Of a DNA stretch of 64,000 nt, positions 50,015 through 59,816 are shown piece after piece. The position numbers and the translations under genes are program-made. Position 1 is the first letter of the stretch. Each line of letters begins with the position of its first letter. The stretch comes from Emergencia timonensis (GTDB lineage Bacteria; Bacillota; Clostridia; Peptostreptococcales; Anaerovoracaceae). The notes below the pieces were generated by a model. That model searched no databases, was not told the DNA's origin, and saw only the letters and a list, made by a program, of their open reading frames with translations. The stretch lies in the NCBI RefSeq assembly GCF_900086585.1, contig NZ_FLKM01000009.1, forward strand, positions 1,612,001 to 1,676,000, given 5' to 3'.

Positions 50015-50050
50015 ATGAAACCCCTAAGTAGTTAGGGGTTTTTCTGTTTT
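50015..50050 (+). terminator. Intrinsic terminator after yajC
   Basis: AAACCCCTAA-gtag-TTAGGGGTTT followed by a T run (TTTTTCTGTTTTT). secDF probably has its own promoter in 50050-50170. Confidence 0.85.
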
Positions 50051-50179
50051 TCTATTTTTAAACAGAAAAGTCTACATTTTCCTTGCCGAACCATTGAAAA
50101 CGTAGTAGAATAAAGAGTAAAATAAAATGCCGTAACTATGGGCAAATTAGTGACTATAATAGAAGGTGAGAGGATTAAA

Positions 50180-52447
50180 ATGAATTCAAAACTAAAGAAA
50201 ATTTTGGCCAGCTTAGTTGTCATTGCGGTTCTTTTCGGCTGGTACGTTACCGTATTCGGTATCGGATCAGTCAATTCAATCAAAGACGTGATGAAATTCG
50301 GCCTTGACATCAATGGCGGTGTCTATGTCGTAATGGAGGCTGACAAAGAGGACATAGCTGATCTTTCAAGCCAGGAATTAGCAGAGGTTATGGAACAGAC
50401 CAGAACTGTATTGAATAACAGAGTCAACGCCATGGGTATCTCTGAGGCTACCGTTTCCCTTGAAGGAAACAATCGTTTGAGAGTAGAGATGCCTGGTGTC
50501 GAGGACGCCCAGGAAGCCATCGACCAGATCGGCCGGACGGCACAGATGCAGTTCCTTTTAGCTGACGGTACTGTAGTACTGACTGGCAACGAAGTAAAAA
50601 ACGCTGCCATCGATACAGACTCGCAAAACGGTGGTTACAAGATCAACTTAGAGTTCACTGCTGAAGGATCGGACAAGTTCGCTCAGGCGACAAAGAAAGC
50701 CGCCAGTCAGCAAGTTACAGTATCCAAGGCATTCCAAAAGGCAAATGTGCAAAAGAATGCGGTCATCATTATGCTAGACGATGAAATCGTAACCGCGCCT
50801 ACAGTTGATCAAACGATTAATAGCACCACCTGTGAAATCACACAGAGAGGCGGCGGCTATTCCAAAGAAGAAGCTTCTACAACAGCTGCTCTGATCAGAG
50901 GCGGTGCGCTGCCAATTTCCCTGCACGAAGTGACATCATCTGTCCAGACGGCTACGATCGGCGTAGATGCCCTGAACAAGAGTGTCGTTGCTGGTATCAT
51001 CGGTCTGGGACTGGTATTCCTGCTGATGATTCTGATGTATAACGTATTGGGACTTGTGGCAGACGTTGCATTGCTGCTCTACGTACTGATCGTACTTTGG
51101 GTCATGGCAGGCATGGGAAGCGTATTGACACTGCCTGGTATTGCAGGTATCATCCTGTCTATCGGTATGGCGGTGGACGCCAACGTCATCATCTTTGCGA
51201 GAATCAAGGAGGAAATTGCCGCCGGCAAAACCATTCGTGTTGCTGTAGACCAGGGCTTCAAACACGCTTTGACTACAGTCCTCGATGCACAGATTACAAC
51301 ATTGATCGCTTCTATCGTACTTTACGAGATTGGGTCCACTTCCGTAAAAGGTTTTGCGCTGACACTGATGATCGGTATCATCGTAAGTATCTTTACAGCC
51401 GTTGTCATTACGCAGCTGTTTATCAGCCTGCTTGCCAACAGCAAGACCTTTGCAAAGAATAAATTCTTTGGCGTCAACGAAGATGGAACGCCGAAGAGCA
51501 TTATTAAGAAAGAGTTTAAATTTATCGGCAACAGAAAGATTTTCTATTGTATCAGCGCCGGTGTGGTTATTTTAGGACTGGTATTCTCTGTCGTAAGAGG
51601 ATTCAACTATGGAATCGACTTTACAGGCGGCACCATGATTCAGATCAAGATGGGCAAGACTGTAGAGACTGAGGAAGTAAAGGAGACTTTGGCAAAATAT
51701 GAGATGAAAGACTTGTCCGTGGTTCTGAGCGGTGACAACAAAGATGAAGTCATCATCAAGACGACTAACGCTCTGGGCAATAAAGCGAGAGCTGACGTCG
51801 TAGACTCCTTAGGCAAAAAGTTCGGTGTTAAACAGAAAGACGTGTTATCGTCAGAGGAATTCGGACCAACTGTCGGCCAGGAGTTGAAGACCAACGCACT
51901 GAAGTCTGTACTAATCGCGGCCATCGGTATGTTGATCTACATTATCTTCAGATTTAAGTCTTGGAAATACGGCGTATCATCTATCGCAGGTATATTCCAC
52001 GACGTACTGATTGTATTAGCCTTCTATGCTATATTTAATGTTACAATTAATAATCCGTTTATCGCAGGTATTTTGACCGTTGTCGGATACTCCATAAACG
52101 ATACTATAGTTATTTTTGATAGAATTAGGGAAAATAAAAAGATTTACAGGAAAGACACCAACGAGGTAGTCATCGACCGCAGTGTCAACCAGACATTGAA
52201 CAGATCAATCATGACATCACTGACGACCCTGATTTGTATGGTACCGCTCTTCTTTATGGTTTCAACTTCCATTAGAGAGTTCGTATTGCCGCTGATGGTC
52301 GGCGTATTGGTAGGAACCTATTCCTCCATCTTCCTGTGCAGTCCGCTGTTCTACGAATTCAGCAAGAGTGAGGATAAGTCAAAATATCTCACTGCTCAGA
52401 AAGCAAAAGAAAAGAAGGAAGCAAAGACTTCAAAAAAGAAAAAATAG
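50180..52447 (+). CDS. secDF: Fused protein-export membrane protein SecDF
   Basis: SecDF uses the proton motive force to help preproteins across the membrane. SecD and SecF, separate in many bacteria, are one 755-residue chain here. The SecD half (to about 425) has GLDINGGVYVVMEA, the periplasmic P1 region and GMAVDANVIIFARIKEE. The SecF half has FNYGIDFTGGTMIQIK and YSINDTIVIFDRIREN, giving twelve helices overall. Start at 50180 follows GGTGAGAGG; an in-frame ATG at 50138 lacks a good site. The fusion is usual in Bacillus and present in some Clostridia. Confidence 0.95.
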   Translation: MNSKLKKILASLVVIAVLFGWYVTVFGIGSVNSIKDVMKFGLDINGGVYVVMEADKEDIADLSSQELAEVMEQTRTVLNNRVNAMGISEATVSLEGNNRLRVEMPGVEDAQEAIDQIGRTAQMQFLLADGTVVLTGNEVKNAAIDTDSQNGGYKINLEFTAEGSDKFAQATKKAASQQVTVSKAFQKANVQKNAVIIMLDDEIVTAPTVDQTINSTTCEITQRGGGYSKEEASTTAALIRGGALPISLHEVTSSVQTATIGVDALNKSVVAGIIGLGLVFLLMILMYNVLGLVADVALLLYVLIVLWVMAGMGSVLTLPGIAGIILSIGMAVDANVIIFARIKEEIAAGKTIRVAVDQGFKHALTTVLDAQITTLIASIVLYEIGSTSVKGFALTLMIGIIVSIFTAVVITQLFISLLANSKTFAKNKFFGVNEDGTPKSIIKKEFKFIGNRKIFYCISAGVVILGLVFSVVRGFNYGIDFTGGTMIQIKMGKTVETEEVKETLAKYEMKDLSVVLSGDNKDEVIIKTTNALGNKARADVVDSLGKKFGVKQKDVLSSEEFGPTVGQELKTNALKSVLIAAIGMLIYIIFRFKSWKYGVSSIAGIFHDVLIVLAFYAIFNVTINNPFIAGILTVVGYSINDTIVIFDRIRENKKIYRKDTNEVVIDRSVNQTLNRSIMTSLTTLICMVPLFFMVSTSIREFVLPLMVGVLVGTYSSIFLCSPLFYEFSKSEDKSKYLTAQKAKEKKEAKTSKKKK

Positions 52448-52474
52448 ATCAATTCAGCAGGAGCATAACGATTC

Positions 52475-54676
52475 ATGGAAACAAGAGCAAAATTTTTAGA
52501 AGAGATTACAGACATCAATGAAAATTATAACACCGACTTAATCGGCAGGGCTTTTGAAACAGCCAGAGGACTGCACGACGGGCAGCTCCGCAAGAGCGGA
52601 GAACCCTATCTGATCCATCCCATCGCTGTGGCCAAAATACTGGCCCAGCTGGGCATGGACGATGAGACGATTGTCGGTGGGCTTTTGCATGACGTCGTTG
52701 AAGACACAGAGTATACCAGAGAGCAGCTAGTTGAAGATTTCAGCGAAGAAGTTGCTCTTCTGGTAGACGGTGTCACCAAGCTGGGTGCAATCAAATTTGA
52801 CACAAAAGAAGAAGCACAGGCAGAAAACCTGCGCAAGATGTTTCTCGCTATGTCGAAAGACATTCGTGTTCTCATCATCAAATTAGCCGACAGGCTGCAC
52901 AATATGAGAACCTTGGAGTTTATGAGGGCAGAGAAGAAGCTGGAAAAAGCCAGAGAAACTCTGGATATCTATGCGCCCCTTGCCAGCAGACTTGGTATTT
53001 ATACAGTAAAGTTTGAACTGGAAGACATCTCTCTGAAGTATCTACATCCAAGAGAATACGAAACACTGGAAATCGAAGTATCGGAAAAAAAAGAACAGAG
53101 AGTACAGTTTATCAATCAGGTTATAGATGAAATTAAAGAAGCATTAGATCAGATGAACATGCAGTACGACATTTCCGGCAGGTCTAAGCATCTATACAGC
53201 GTCTATAAAAAAATGGTCTTACAGCATAAACAATTAGACGAAATCTTTGATCTTACTGCCGTACGAATCATCGTAGAAAACGTAAGGGACTGTTACGCTG
53301 TGTTGGGACAGGTGCACACCATGTGGAAACCCCTTCCTGGCAGATTCAAAGATTATATCGCTATGCCGAAACCAAATATGTATCAATCCCTGCATACCAC
53401 CGTATTAGGAGATAACGGCGAACCGTTCGAAATACAGATTAGAACTTATGAAATGCACCGGGTTGCTGAATACGGTATTGCCGCCCATTGGAAATACAAA
53501 GAGGGCAATACGAAGAGCGACCAAAATAACGAAGATATGAAACTGGCGTGGCTGCGCCAGACTTTAGAATGGCAAAAAGAACTCAATGATCCTAAAGAGT
53601 TTATGGAAACTCTGAAAATGGATCTTTTCTCCAGCCAGGTATTTGTTTTTACCCCAAAAGGAGAGGTCATCGACCTGCCTGCAGGCTCTACGCCTTTAGA
53701 TTTTGCATTTAAAATCCATACGGCTGTAGGCTGTAAATGCGTAGGTGCAAAAGTCAATGGCAAAATGGTAACGATTGACCACACGCTGAACAACGGCGAT
53801 ATCGTAGAAATCGTCACATCTTCCAATTCCAGCGGTCCAAGCGTAGACTGGCTCAAAATTGCGAAGAGCTCCACGGCCAGAAACAAAATCAGGCAGTGGC
53901 TTAAAAAAGAAAACAAATCCGATGATGTTGCCAAAGGCAAAGATTCCTTGGATAAATATATAAGAAAAAAAGGCTTCGATCCGCAGCAGGTAGGAAAATC
54001 CAGCTATCTCTCCAAAGCAATGAGAGAAATGAATATCGCTACCATGGATGAAGTTTATGCCCAGATCAGTAAGGGCGGAACAGTTCTCAGTAAATATGCC
54101 AACCTCATCTTTGGTTACTTTGCAGAAGATAAGAGAATAGAACAGAGAAAAGAAGAGGAGAAGCAAAAGGCGCTTCTTGCTAACGACGCCAAAAAAGAAA
54201 AATTAGATCGCTCTCGAAGGGAAAATCCGGGTATCATCGTAAAAGGGGCAGATAATCTTATGATCAGAGTATCAAGATGCTGCAACCCAGTTCCCGGTGA
54301 TGAAATCATCGGATTTATCACTAAGGGAAGAGGTATTTCCGTCCATAGAAAGGACTGCTCCAACATCACTTCGCTGCCAGAAGAAGAAAAGGCAAGATTC
54401 ATCGACGTCGAGTGGGAGGATTTAAAGGTAGGCAAGGCCTATAATGCAGATATCTGCATCATTAGTACTGACAGAAAAGGAATGTTTTCCGATATATCAA
54501 GGGCTTGTGAAGACATGGACGTTCATATTTCAGGTGTTAACGCAAAGAGTGGAAAAGACGAAACCGTCAATATCACTTTGACACTTTCCATCTCCAGTAC
54601 CCAGCAGATGCAGAAAGTGCTTCGAACCCTGAGAAACGTACCAGGCGTATCTAACGTTTACAGAGCAAAAAGCTAA
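52475..54676 (+). CDS. relA: Bifunctional (p)ppGpp synthetase/hydrolase
   Basis: The 733-residue RelA/SpoT homologue makes and degrades the stringent alarmone. The HD hydrolase domain (about 25-180) has GGLLHDVVEDTEYT. The synthetase domain (about 230-350) has DLTAVRIIVENVRDCYAVLG and RFKDYIAMPKPNMYQSLHTTV. TGS (about 390-450: VFTPKGEVIDLPAGSTPLDFAFKIHT), a helical/zinc-like region (SRCCNPVPGDEIIGFITKGRGISVHRKDC) and a C-terminal ACT domain complete the protein. All catalytic blocks are intact, so both activities are expected. It lies between secDF and the MBL-hemZ-hisS genes. Confidence 0.96.
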   Translation: METRAKFLEEITDINENYNTDLIGRAFETARGLHDGQLRKSGEPYLIHPIAVAKILAQLGMDDETIVGGLLHDVVEDTEYTREQLVEDFSEEVALLVDGVTKLGAIKFDTKEEAQAENLRKMFLAMSKDIRVLIIKLADRLHNMRTLEFMRAEKKLEKARETLDIYAPLASRLGIYTVKFELEDISLKYLHPREYETLEIEVSEKKEQRVQFINQVIDEIKEALDQMNMQYDISGRSKHLYSVYKKMVLQHKQLDEIFDLTAVRIIVENVRDCYAVLGQVHTMWKPLPGRFKDYIAMPKPNMYQSLHTTVLGDNGEPFEIQIRTYEMHRVAEYGIAAHWKYKEGNTKSDQNNEDMKLAWLRQTLEWQKELNDPKEFMETLKMDLFSSQVFVFTPKGEVIDLPAGSTPLDFAFKIHTAVGCKCVGAKVNGKMVTIDHTLNNGDIVEIVTSSNSSGPSVDWLKIAKSSTARNKIRQWLKKENKSDDVAKGKDSLDKYIRKKGFDPQQVGKSSYLSKAMREMNIATMDEVYAQISKGGTVLSKYANLIFGYFAEDKRIEQRKEEEKQKALLANDAKKEKLDRSRRENPGIIVKGADNLMIRVSRCCNPVPGDEIIGFITKGRGISVHRKDCSNITSLPEEEKARFIDVEWEDLKVGKAYNADICIISTDRKGMFSDISRACEDMDVHISGVNAKSGKDETVNITLTLSISSTQQMQKVLRTLRNVPGVSNVYRAKS

Positions 54677-54721
54677 TAGATTTAGTCGTGAAAAAACGTG
54701 ATAAAGAAAAGGAGTTAATGA

Positions 54722-55339
54722 ATGAAGGTTTATAGATTTTTGACATGTCCAATTCAGGTAAATACTTACTTGGCATTCGACGAAACAAAAAAGGGATTTA
54801 TCGTTGATCCGGGAGGCTACAGCGCACAGCTGACAGCAAAAGCAAAGCAGGAAGGCGTCTGCGTTGAATACATCATCCTGACCCATGGTCACGGCGATCA
54901 TATCAGTGGAATTGCCGACTTTAAGAAGGATTTTCCCAATGTGAAGATCGTTGCTTTTGAGGCGGAAAAAGAAATGCTGCAGGATGCTAATCTTAATGAA
55001 TCCATGGGCATCTGCGGTTATGCAGTAACCATCGATGCCGACATCTACGTAAAAGATCGACAGACTATGATGATTGGAGAAACAGAACTCACTTTTGTGC
55101 ATACACCAGGTCATACAAAAGGCGGCATGTGCATCATTGCTCCAGGTTACGTCTTCAGCGGCGACACTTTGTTCAGAGCTTCGATTGGCAGGACCGATTT
55201 CTATGGCGGAGATTTTAACGAAATCATCAAATCCATCCGAGAGAGGTTGTTCGTTCTTCCTGATAACACCGTTGTTCTTCCAGGGCATATGGGCGAAACG
55301 ACCATTGCTTATGAAAAGGAGCATAATCCTTTTGTATAG
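54722..55339 (+). CDS. Metallo-beta-lactamase-fold hydrolase (glyoxalase II-like)
   Basis: The 205-residue protein has the metal motif THGHGDHISG, then HTPGHTKGGMC, SGDTLFRASIGRTDFYGG and a final PGHMGETTIAYEK histidine, the full set of the short YcbL/glyoxalase-II-like group. It is cytoplasmic and probably a thioesterase or hydroxyacyl-glutathione-like hydrolase with an unknown native substrate. The gene sits between relA and hemZ, a fixed position in many Clostridia, and overlaps the predicted hemZ start by 8 bp. Confidence 0.92.
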   Translation: MKVYRFLTCPIQVNTYLAFDETKKGFIVDPGGYSAQLTAKAKQEGVCVEYIILTHGHGDHISGIADFKKDFPNVKIVAFEAEKEMLQDANLNESMGICGYAVTIDADIYVKDRQTMMIGETELTFVHTPGHTKGGMCIIAPGYVFSGDTLFRASIGRTDFYGGDFNEIIKSIRERLFVLPDNTVVLPGHMGETTIAYEKEHNPFV

Positions 55340-56693
55340 AATCAAGATATTGAACTTTGAGAAAAAATATTTGCTAGACGAGTTAATTAAAATTTTTTTA
55401 CGGCCAGATCAATACGTGCTGATTGAAGAAGAGGATCAGGACGTAGATTTGGTGTTTAACGAAGAAAACTTTTCTGATAAGCAGTCGATATATAGACAGA
55501 TTTACGATCAATTGTCAGCAGCGACTGGGAAAAGGCCGGAATGGGGAATTCTAACTGGAATCAGACCGGTAAAGCTCTGTGGGGAGCTTTACGAAAAAAA
55601 TCAAGATGTAAAAAAAACGCGGGATATTTTAACATCTGAATATTATCTCAGCGAAGAGAAAGCACAGCTCATTATGGACACCTATCTTCATCAAAAGAAC
55701 TTCTGCGGCGCAGCGCCAGATAGGTCGGCCGGTATCTATATTGGGATTCCTTTCTGTCCTACCAGATGTGTCTATTGTTCTTTTGCTTCAAATCAAGTTC
55801 CAGAAAGTGAGATTGTCAAATATCTTGCAGCATTACATAAAGAAATTGAATATACAGGCAGGCGAATGAAAGAGTGCGGAATTACACCCGAAACCATTTA
55901 TATAGGCGGCGGCACACCGACCACTCTGCGCGCGGATCAATTAAAAGCCTTAATAGAGCAGATCAAAAACTTCTTTGATTTATCCAAACTCAAAGAGTTT
56001 ACCATAGAAGCCGGCAGACCTGATACGATTACAGACGAAAAACTAGAGACAATCAAAAAGCAGGGTATCCAGCGAATCAGCATCAACCCCCAGTCCATGA
56101 AACAGCATACACTGGACTTGATCGGACGCAGCCATAAGCCGGAAGATATCACCAGCGCCTTTGCTCTGGCCAGCAGTTACCGGTTCCAATCTATTAATGC
56201 GGATATCATAGCCGGGCTGCCAGAAGAAAACACAGAAGACTTTATAAATACCTTAGAAGAGCTGATTGGTCTGAACCCGGAAAACATTACAGTCCATTGC
56301 CTAGCCGTAAAAAGAGCATCTAAACTAAAGGATATCGATAAAGATTTTCATTATAAACAAGCTGAGATTGTCGCCGAAATGCTGGAGGCAAGTCGTAAAA
56401 TCCTCGGTGATGCAGGCTACATACCGTATTACATGTATCGGCAGAAGCACATGGCTGGTGCCTTTGAGAATACGGGTTACTGTAAAAAAGATAAAGATTG
56501 CATTTACAATATACGAATTATGGACGAACATCAGACCATTATTGCACTTGGTGCCGGTGGTATCACGAAGGTGTATTATCCGGCTGAAAACCGCCTGGAG
56601 AGGGTGGCTAACGTGACCAACTATCAAGAATATATAAATCGTATAGATGAAATGCTGGATAGAAAAGAAAAGAATTTATTTATGGAGGTATAA
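55332..56693 (+). CDS. hemZ: HemZ-type radical SAM coproporphyrinogen dehydrogenase-like protein
   Basis: The 453-residue protein is a HemN-like radical SAM enzyme. The cluster motif CPTRCVYC places cysteines at 142, 146 and 149 counted from the chosen start. YIGGGTPTTLRADQL, EAGRPDTITDEKL and RISINPQSM are the SAM-contact blocks, and an N-terminal extension marks the HemZ branch. TTG at 55332 (MYRIKIL) is chosen because AAAGGAG ends 10 nt before it; ATG at 55311 is also in frame. The upstream extension of the frame inside the MBL gene is not coding. No other heme genes are nearby, so the true substrate may differ. Confidence 0.88.
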   Translation: MYRIKILNFEKKYLLDELIKIFLRPDQYVLIEEEDQDVDLVFNEENFSDKQSIYRQIYDQLSAATGKRPEWGILTGIRPVKLCGELYEKNQDVKKTRDILTSEYYLSEEKAQLIMDTYLHQKNFCGAAPDRSAGIYIGIPFCPTRCVYCSFASNQVPESEIVKYLAALHKEIEYTGRRMKECGITPETIYIGGGTPTTLRADQLKALIEQIKNFFDLSKLKEFTIEAGRPDTITDEKLETIKKQGIQRISINPQSMKQHTLDLIGRSHKPEDITSAFALASSYRFQSINADIIAGLPEENTEDFINTLEELIGLNPENITVHCLAVKRASKLKDIDKDFHYKQAEIVAEMLEASRKILGDAGYIPYYMYRQKHMAGAFENTGYCKKDKDCIYNIRIMDEHQTIIALGAGGITKVYYPAENRLERVANVTNYQEYINRIDEMLDRKEKNLFMEV

Positions 56694-56695
56694 AA

Positions 56696-57949
56696 ATGGC
56701 AATTATTGCACCAAAAGGAACTAAAGATACGTTACCGTCACAGGTGTACAAATGGCATTACGTAGAAAAAAAGTTCTCTGAGATTTGCGACAAGTACGGA
56801 TTTAAAGAAATCAGAACCCCTGCTTTTGAGCATACAGAACTTTTTCAAAGAGGTGTAGGAGATACCACAGATATCGTTCAGAAGGAAATGTACACCTTCA
56901 ATGATTATGCAAACAGAAGCATTACCTTAAAACCAGAAGGCACTTCTCCGGTCGCAAGAGCGTTTATCGAACACAAACAGTACGCGGAAGTACAGCCGAC
57001 CAAGTACTACTATATCACACCTTGCTTCAGATATGAGAAACCGCAGTCAGGCAGACTGAGAGCATTCCATCAGTTCGGAATCGAAATTTTCGGTACGACC
57101 AACATGTTAGCCGACGCTGACGTTATCTGCCTGGGTTATGATTTCCTCCACGAGATGGGGATCGAGGACATTCAGCTGCGCATCAACAGCGTAGGCTGCC
57201 CAGAGTGCAGAAAAAAACACAGGGAAGCCCTGAGAAAGTTTTTAGAACCTGTCTACGATCAGCTGTGCAATACATGCAAGGACAGATATGAGAGAAATCC
57301 GATGAGAATTTTGGACTGTAAATCAGAAATTTGTCAAGAATTAGTAAAAGATGCACCGAACATGATCGACTATCTGTGCGATGAATGCAAAAGCGCTTTT
57401 GATGATGTACAGAAAAACCTGGATGCTATGGGAATCGAGTATGTCGTCGATCCTAGAATCGTCAGAGGTCTTGACTATTATACGAAGACGGCTTTTGAAT
57501 TTGTAACCGACAGCAACGGAACCCAGGGAACCGTCTGCGGCGGAGGCAGATATGACCACCTGATTGAGGAAATTGGCGGACCGCCGATTCCAGGAGTAGG
57601 ATTTGGTCTTGGAATTGAGAGATTAATTATGCTCATGGAAGAAAACAATGTGGAAATTCCAGAACCAGAACCTGTCAAAGCTTTTATAGCCGTCATGGGT
57701 GACGATGCGAAAGCATTTGGACTGAAGCTGCTGAGAGATCTGCACAAAAAAGGCGTAAAGGCAGAAATGGATACCCTGGCTAGAAATATCAAAGGGCAAT
57801 TTAAATATGCCGATAGACTAGGAGCGCAGTACACCGTAGTCATCGGCGATAATGAACTGGCTGAGGGAGTTGTCGCAATCAAAGAAATGGCAAAATCCGA
57901 ACAGCGTCAGGTAAAACTGGACGACTTACTAGAAGAATTAGCAAAATAA
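56696..57949 (+). CDS. hisS: Histidyl-tRNA synthetase
   Basis: HisS charges tRNA-His. The 417-residue class II enzyme has motif 1 region (FKEIRTPAFEHTELFQRGVGDTTDIVQKEMY), motif 2 (PCFRYEKPQSGRLRAFHQFG), the histidine signatures LDYYTKTAFEFV and VCGGGRYDHLIEEIGGP, motif 3 (GVGFGLGIERL) and a C-terminal anticodon-binding domain. Extra cysteines (CPECRKKH, CNTCKDRY, CDECKSAF) in the insertion are normal for clostridial HisS. It starts 2 bp after hemZ, and aspS follows after a hairpin repeat. Confidence 0.97.
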   Translation: MAIIAPKGTKDTLPSQVYKWHYVEKKFSEICDKYGFKEIRTPAFEHTELFQRGVGDTTDIVQKEMYTFNDYANRSITLKPEGTSPVARAFIEHKQYAEVQPTKYYYITPCFRYEKPQSGRLRAFHQFGIEIFGTTNMLADADVICLGYDFLHEMGIEDIQLRINSVGCPECRKKHREALRKFLEPVYDQLCNTCKDRYERNPMRILDCKSEICQELVKDAPNMIDYLCDECKSAFDDVQKNLDAMGIEYVVDPRIVRGLDYYTKTAFEFVTDSNGTQGTVCGGGRYDHLIEEIGGPPIPGVGFGLGIERLIMLMEENNVEIPEPEPVKAFIAVMGDDAKAFGLKLLRDLHKKGVKAEMDTLARNIKGQFKYADRLGAQYTVVIGDNELAEGVVAIKEMAKSEQRQVKLDDLLEELAK

Positions 57950-57954
57950 TACGA

Positions 57955-58045
57955 ATCACTCCTATCGAGCTAATGCTGGGGAGTTAAAGCATAAGGCCTT
58001 CCACAGTTTCGCTTGCGAAACTGTGGCAAGCGTCATTAAGGGAGC
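57955..58045 (+). repeat. Type B hairpin module between hisS and aspS
   Basis: On the plus strand a first hairpin CACTCC...GGAGT(T) encloses AGCT/GCT pairs, followed by the marker TTAAAGCATAAGG and a second hairpin CCACAGTTTCGC-tt-GCGAAACTGTGG. The module ends CATTAAGGGAG, which includes the aspS ribosome site. The marker is identical to that in the 4.1 and 61.0 kb arrays, while hairpin sequences differ. The TATAAT counterpart is degenerate here (TATTAT on the minus strand). Confidence 0.8.
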
Positions 58046-58050
58046 ATAAA

Positions 58051-59814
58051 ATGTCAGAGTTATTTAAGAGAACCCACCTGTGTGGGAATTTGAATATAAA
58101 AAACGTAGAGGAAGAAGTCGTACTCAATGGATGGGTTGCCAAACAGAGAAGTCTTGGCGGTTTGATTTTTGTAGATTTACGAGATAAAACAGGAATCGTT
58201 CAGATTACTTTTGACGATACTATTCCTAAAGAGGTCTTTGACCAGGCAGAAGCCCTGCGAAGTGAATACGTCATCGGAATTAAGGGGATCGTCAAAGAAA
58301 GAGCAGCAAAGAATCCCAATCTCCCTACTGGAGAAATTGAAGTCTTTGCCAAAGAACTGGTTCTCTATTCAGAATCCGAAACCCCGCCGATCTATATCAA
58401 GGACGACGACAATGTGGACGACAACCTGAGGCTGAAATATAGGTATTTGGATCTTCGTAAACTAAAAATGCAAGAAAATGTGCGTTTCCGTCACCAGGTA
58501 ACTAAGCTGGCCAGAGACTATTTTGATGAAAACGGCTTTACAGAGATTGAGACGCCGATTCTCATTAAATCTACCCCGGAAGGTGCGAGAGACTACTTGG
58601 TTCCCAGCAGAGTAAATCAAGGACATTTCTATGCATTACCCCAATCGCCGCAGCTTTTTAAGCAGCTTTTGATGGTCAGCGGATGTGATCGCTATATGCA
58701 GATTGCAAAATGTTTTAGAGATGAAGATCTGCGTGCCGACAGACAGCCGGAGTTTACACAGATCGACTTGGAAATGTCTTTTGTCGATCAGGACGACGTC
58801 ATCGAAATGCAGGAAGGATTTCTGCAGAGATTGTTCAAAGAACTGATGGATATTGAAATTAAAACCCCATTTCCGAGAATGACTTATGATGAAGCGATGG
58901 AACGCTTCGGCAGTGATAAGCCGGACACCCGTTTTGGTTTTGAACTGAAATCCATAAATGAAGTCGTAGCCGACACCGAATTTAAAGTTTTTGCTGACGC
59001 ATTAGCTGGCGGCGGCGATGTTAGAGGAATCTGCATCGACGGTGGGTCTGCTAAATTCAGCAGAAAAGACATCGATAAGTTGACAGAACAGACGAAACAC
59101 TATGGCGCAAAAGGTGTCGTTTGGATTCGCGTAGAAGAAAACGAACTGAAATCATCTGTCAACAAATTCTTCAGCCAGGAGCAGTTGGCAGAAATAGCGG
59201 CGGTCTTCGGCGCTAAGACGGGCGATCTGATTCTAATCGTAGCCGATAGAACGAAAGTCGTCTTTGACAGCTTAGGATTTCTCCGCAGACATATTGCAGG
59301 CCTCTTGGGTCTTCTCGATGACCAGCAGTTCAACCTGCTGTGGGTAACAGACTTTCCGATGTTCGAGAAAGACGACGAGACTGGTGAGCTGAAAGCAATG
59401 CATCATCCGTTTACCCATCCGAAGCAGGAAGACATCTCGCTTTTGGATACGGCACCGGAAAAGGTCAAGGCCGACGCATATGATATCGTCTTAAACGGCG
59501 TAGAACTGGGTGGAGGCAGTATCAGAATTCACGAAGGAGATCTGCAGGCGAAGATGTTCAAAGTGCTGAAGCTGACCGATGAGGAATGTCAGGAAAAATT
59601 CGGTTTTCTGCTTGAAGCTTTTAAATACGGCGCGCCGCCTCACGGCGGATTGGCCTACGGTCTGGACCGACTGGTCATGCTTCTCAGCGGTGAACACAGC
59701 ATCAGAGAGGTCATGGCATTTCCTAAGAATCAGAATGCCCAATGCATGGTATGCGAGGCGCCAGGTCTCGTAGAAGAAGGACAACTTGAAGAACTTGGAA
59801 TTAACTTGAGGTAA
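58051..59814 (+). CDS. aspS: Aspartyl-tRNA synthetase
   Basis: AspS charges tRNA-Asp (or tRNA-Asp/Asn if non-discriminating). The 587-residue class II enzyme has an N-terminal OB fold (LNGWVAKQRSLGGLIFVDLRDKTGIVQI), motif 2 (CFRDEDLRADRQPEFTQIDLEMSF), the bacterial GAD insertion (about 290-410) and motif 3 (PPHGGLAYGLDRLVMLL). GGGAG precedes the ATG. Asn/Asp specificity cannot be read with certainty. It follows hisS as usual in Firmicutes. Confidence 0.97.
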   Translation: MSELFKRTHLCGNLNIKNVEEEVVLNGWVAKQRSLGGLIFVDLRDKTGIVQITFDDTIPKEVFDQAEALRSEYVIGIKGIVKERAAKNPNLPTGEIEVFAKELVLYSESETPPIYIKDDDNVDDNLRLKYRYLDLRKLKMQENVRFRHQVTKLARDYFDENGFTEIETPILIKSTPEGARDYLVPSRVNQGHFYALPQSPQLFKQLLMVSGCDRYMQIAKCFRDEDLRADRQPEFTQIDLEMSFVDQDDVIEMQEGFLQRLFKELMDIEIKTPFPRMTYDEAMERFGSDKPDTRFGFELKSINEVVADTEFKVFADALAGGGDVRGICIDGGSAKFSRKDIDKLTEQTKHYGAKGVVWIRVEENELKSSVNKFFSQEQLAEIAAVFGAKTGDLILIVADRTKVVFDSLGFLRRHIAGLLGLLDDQQFNLLWVTDFPMFEKDDETGELKAMHHPFTHPKQEDISLLDTAPEKVKADAYDIVLNGVELGGGSIRIHEGDLQAKMFKVLKLTDEECQEKFGFLLEAFKYGAPPHGGLAYGLDRLVMLLSGEHSIREVMAFPKNQNAQCMVCEAPGLVEEGQLEELGINLR

Positions 59815-59816
59815 AA

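Noticed and set aside
55074..55331. Long N-terminal extension of HemZ inside the MBL gene
   Set aside because: The extension overlaps the MBL coding sequence in another frame, shows no HemZ-like sequence, and a good ribosome site supports the start at 55332.
56990..57300. T-box or other aminoacyl-tRNA-sensing leader for hisS, aspS or leuS
   Set aside because: No T-box sequence, specifier stem or antiterminator was seen before any of the three synthetase genes. The spacers hold only short gaps or hairpin repeats.
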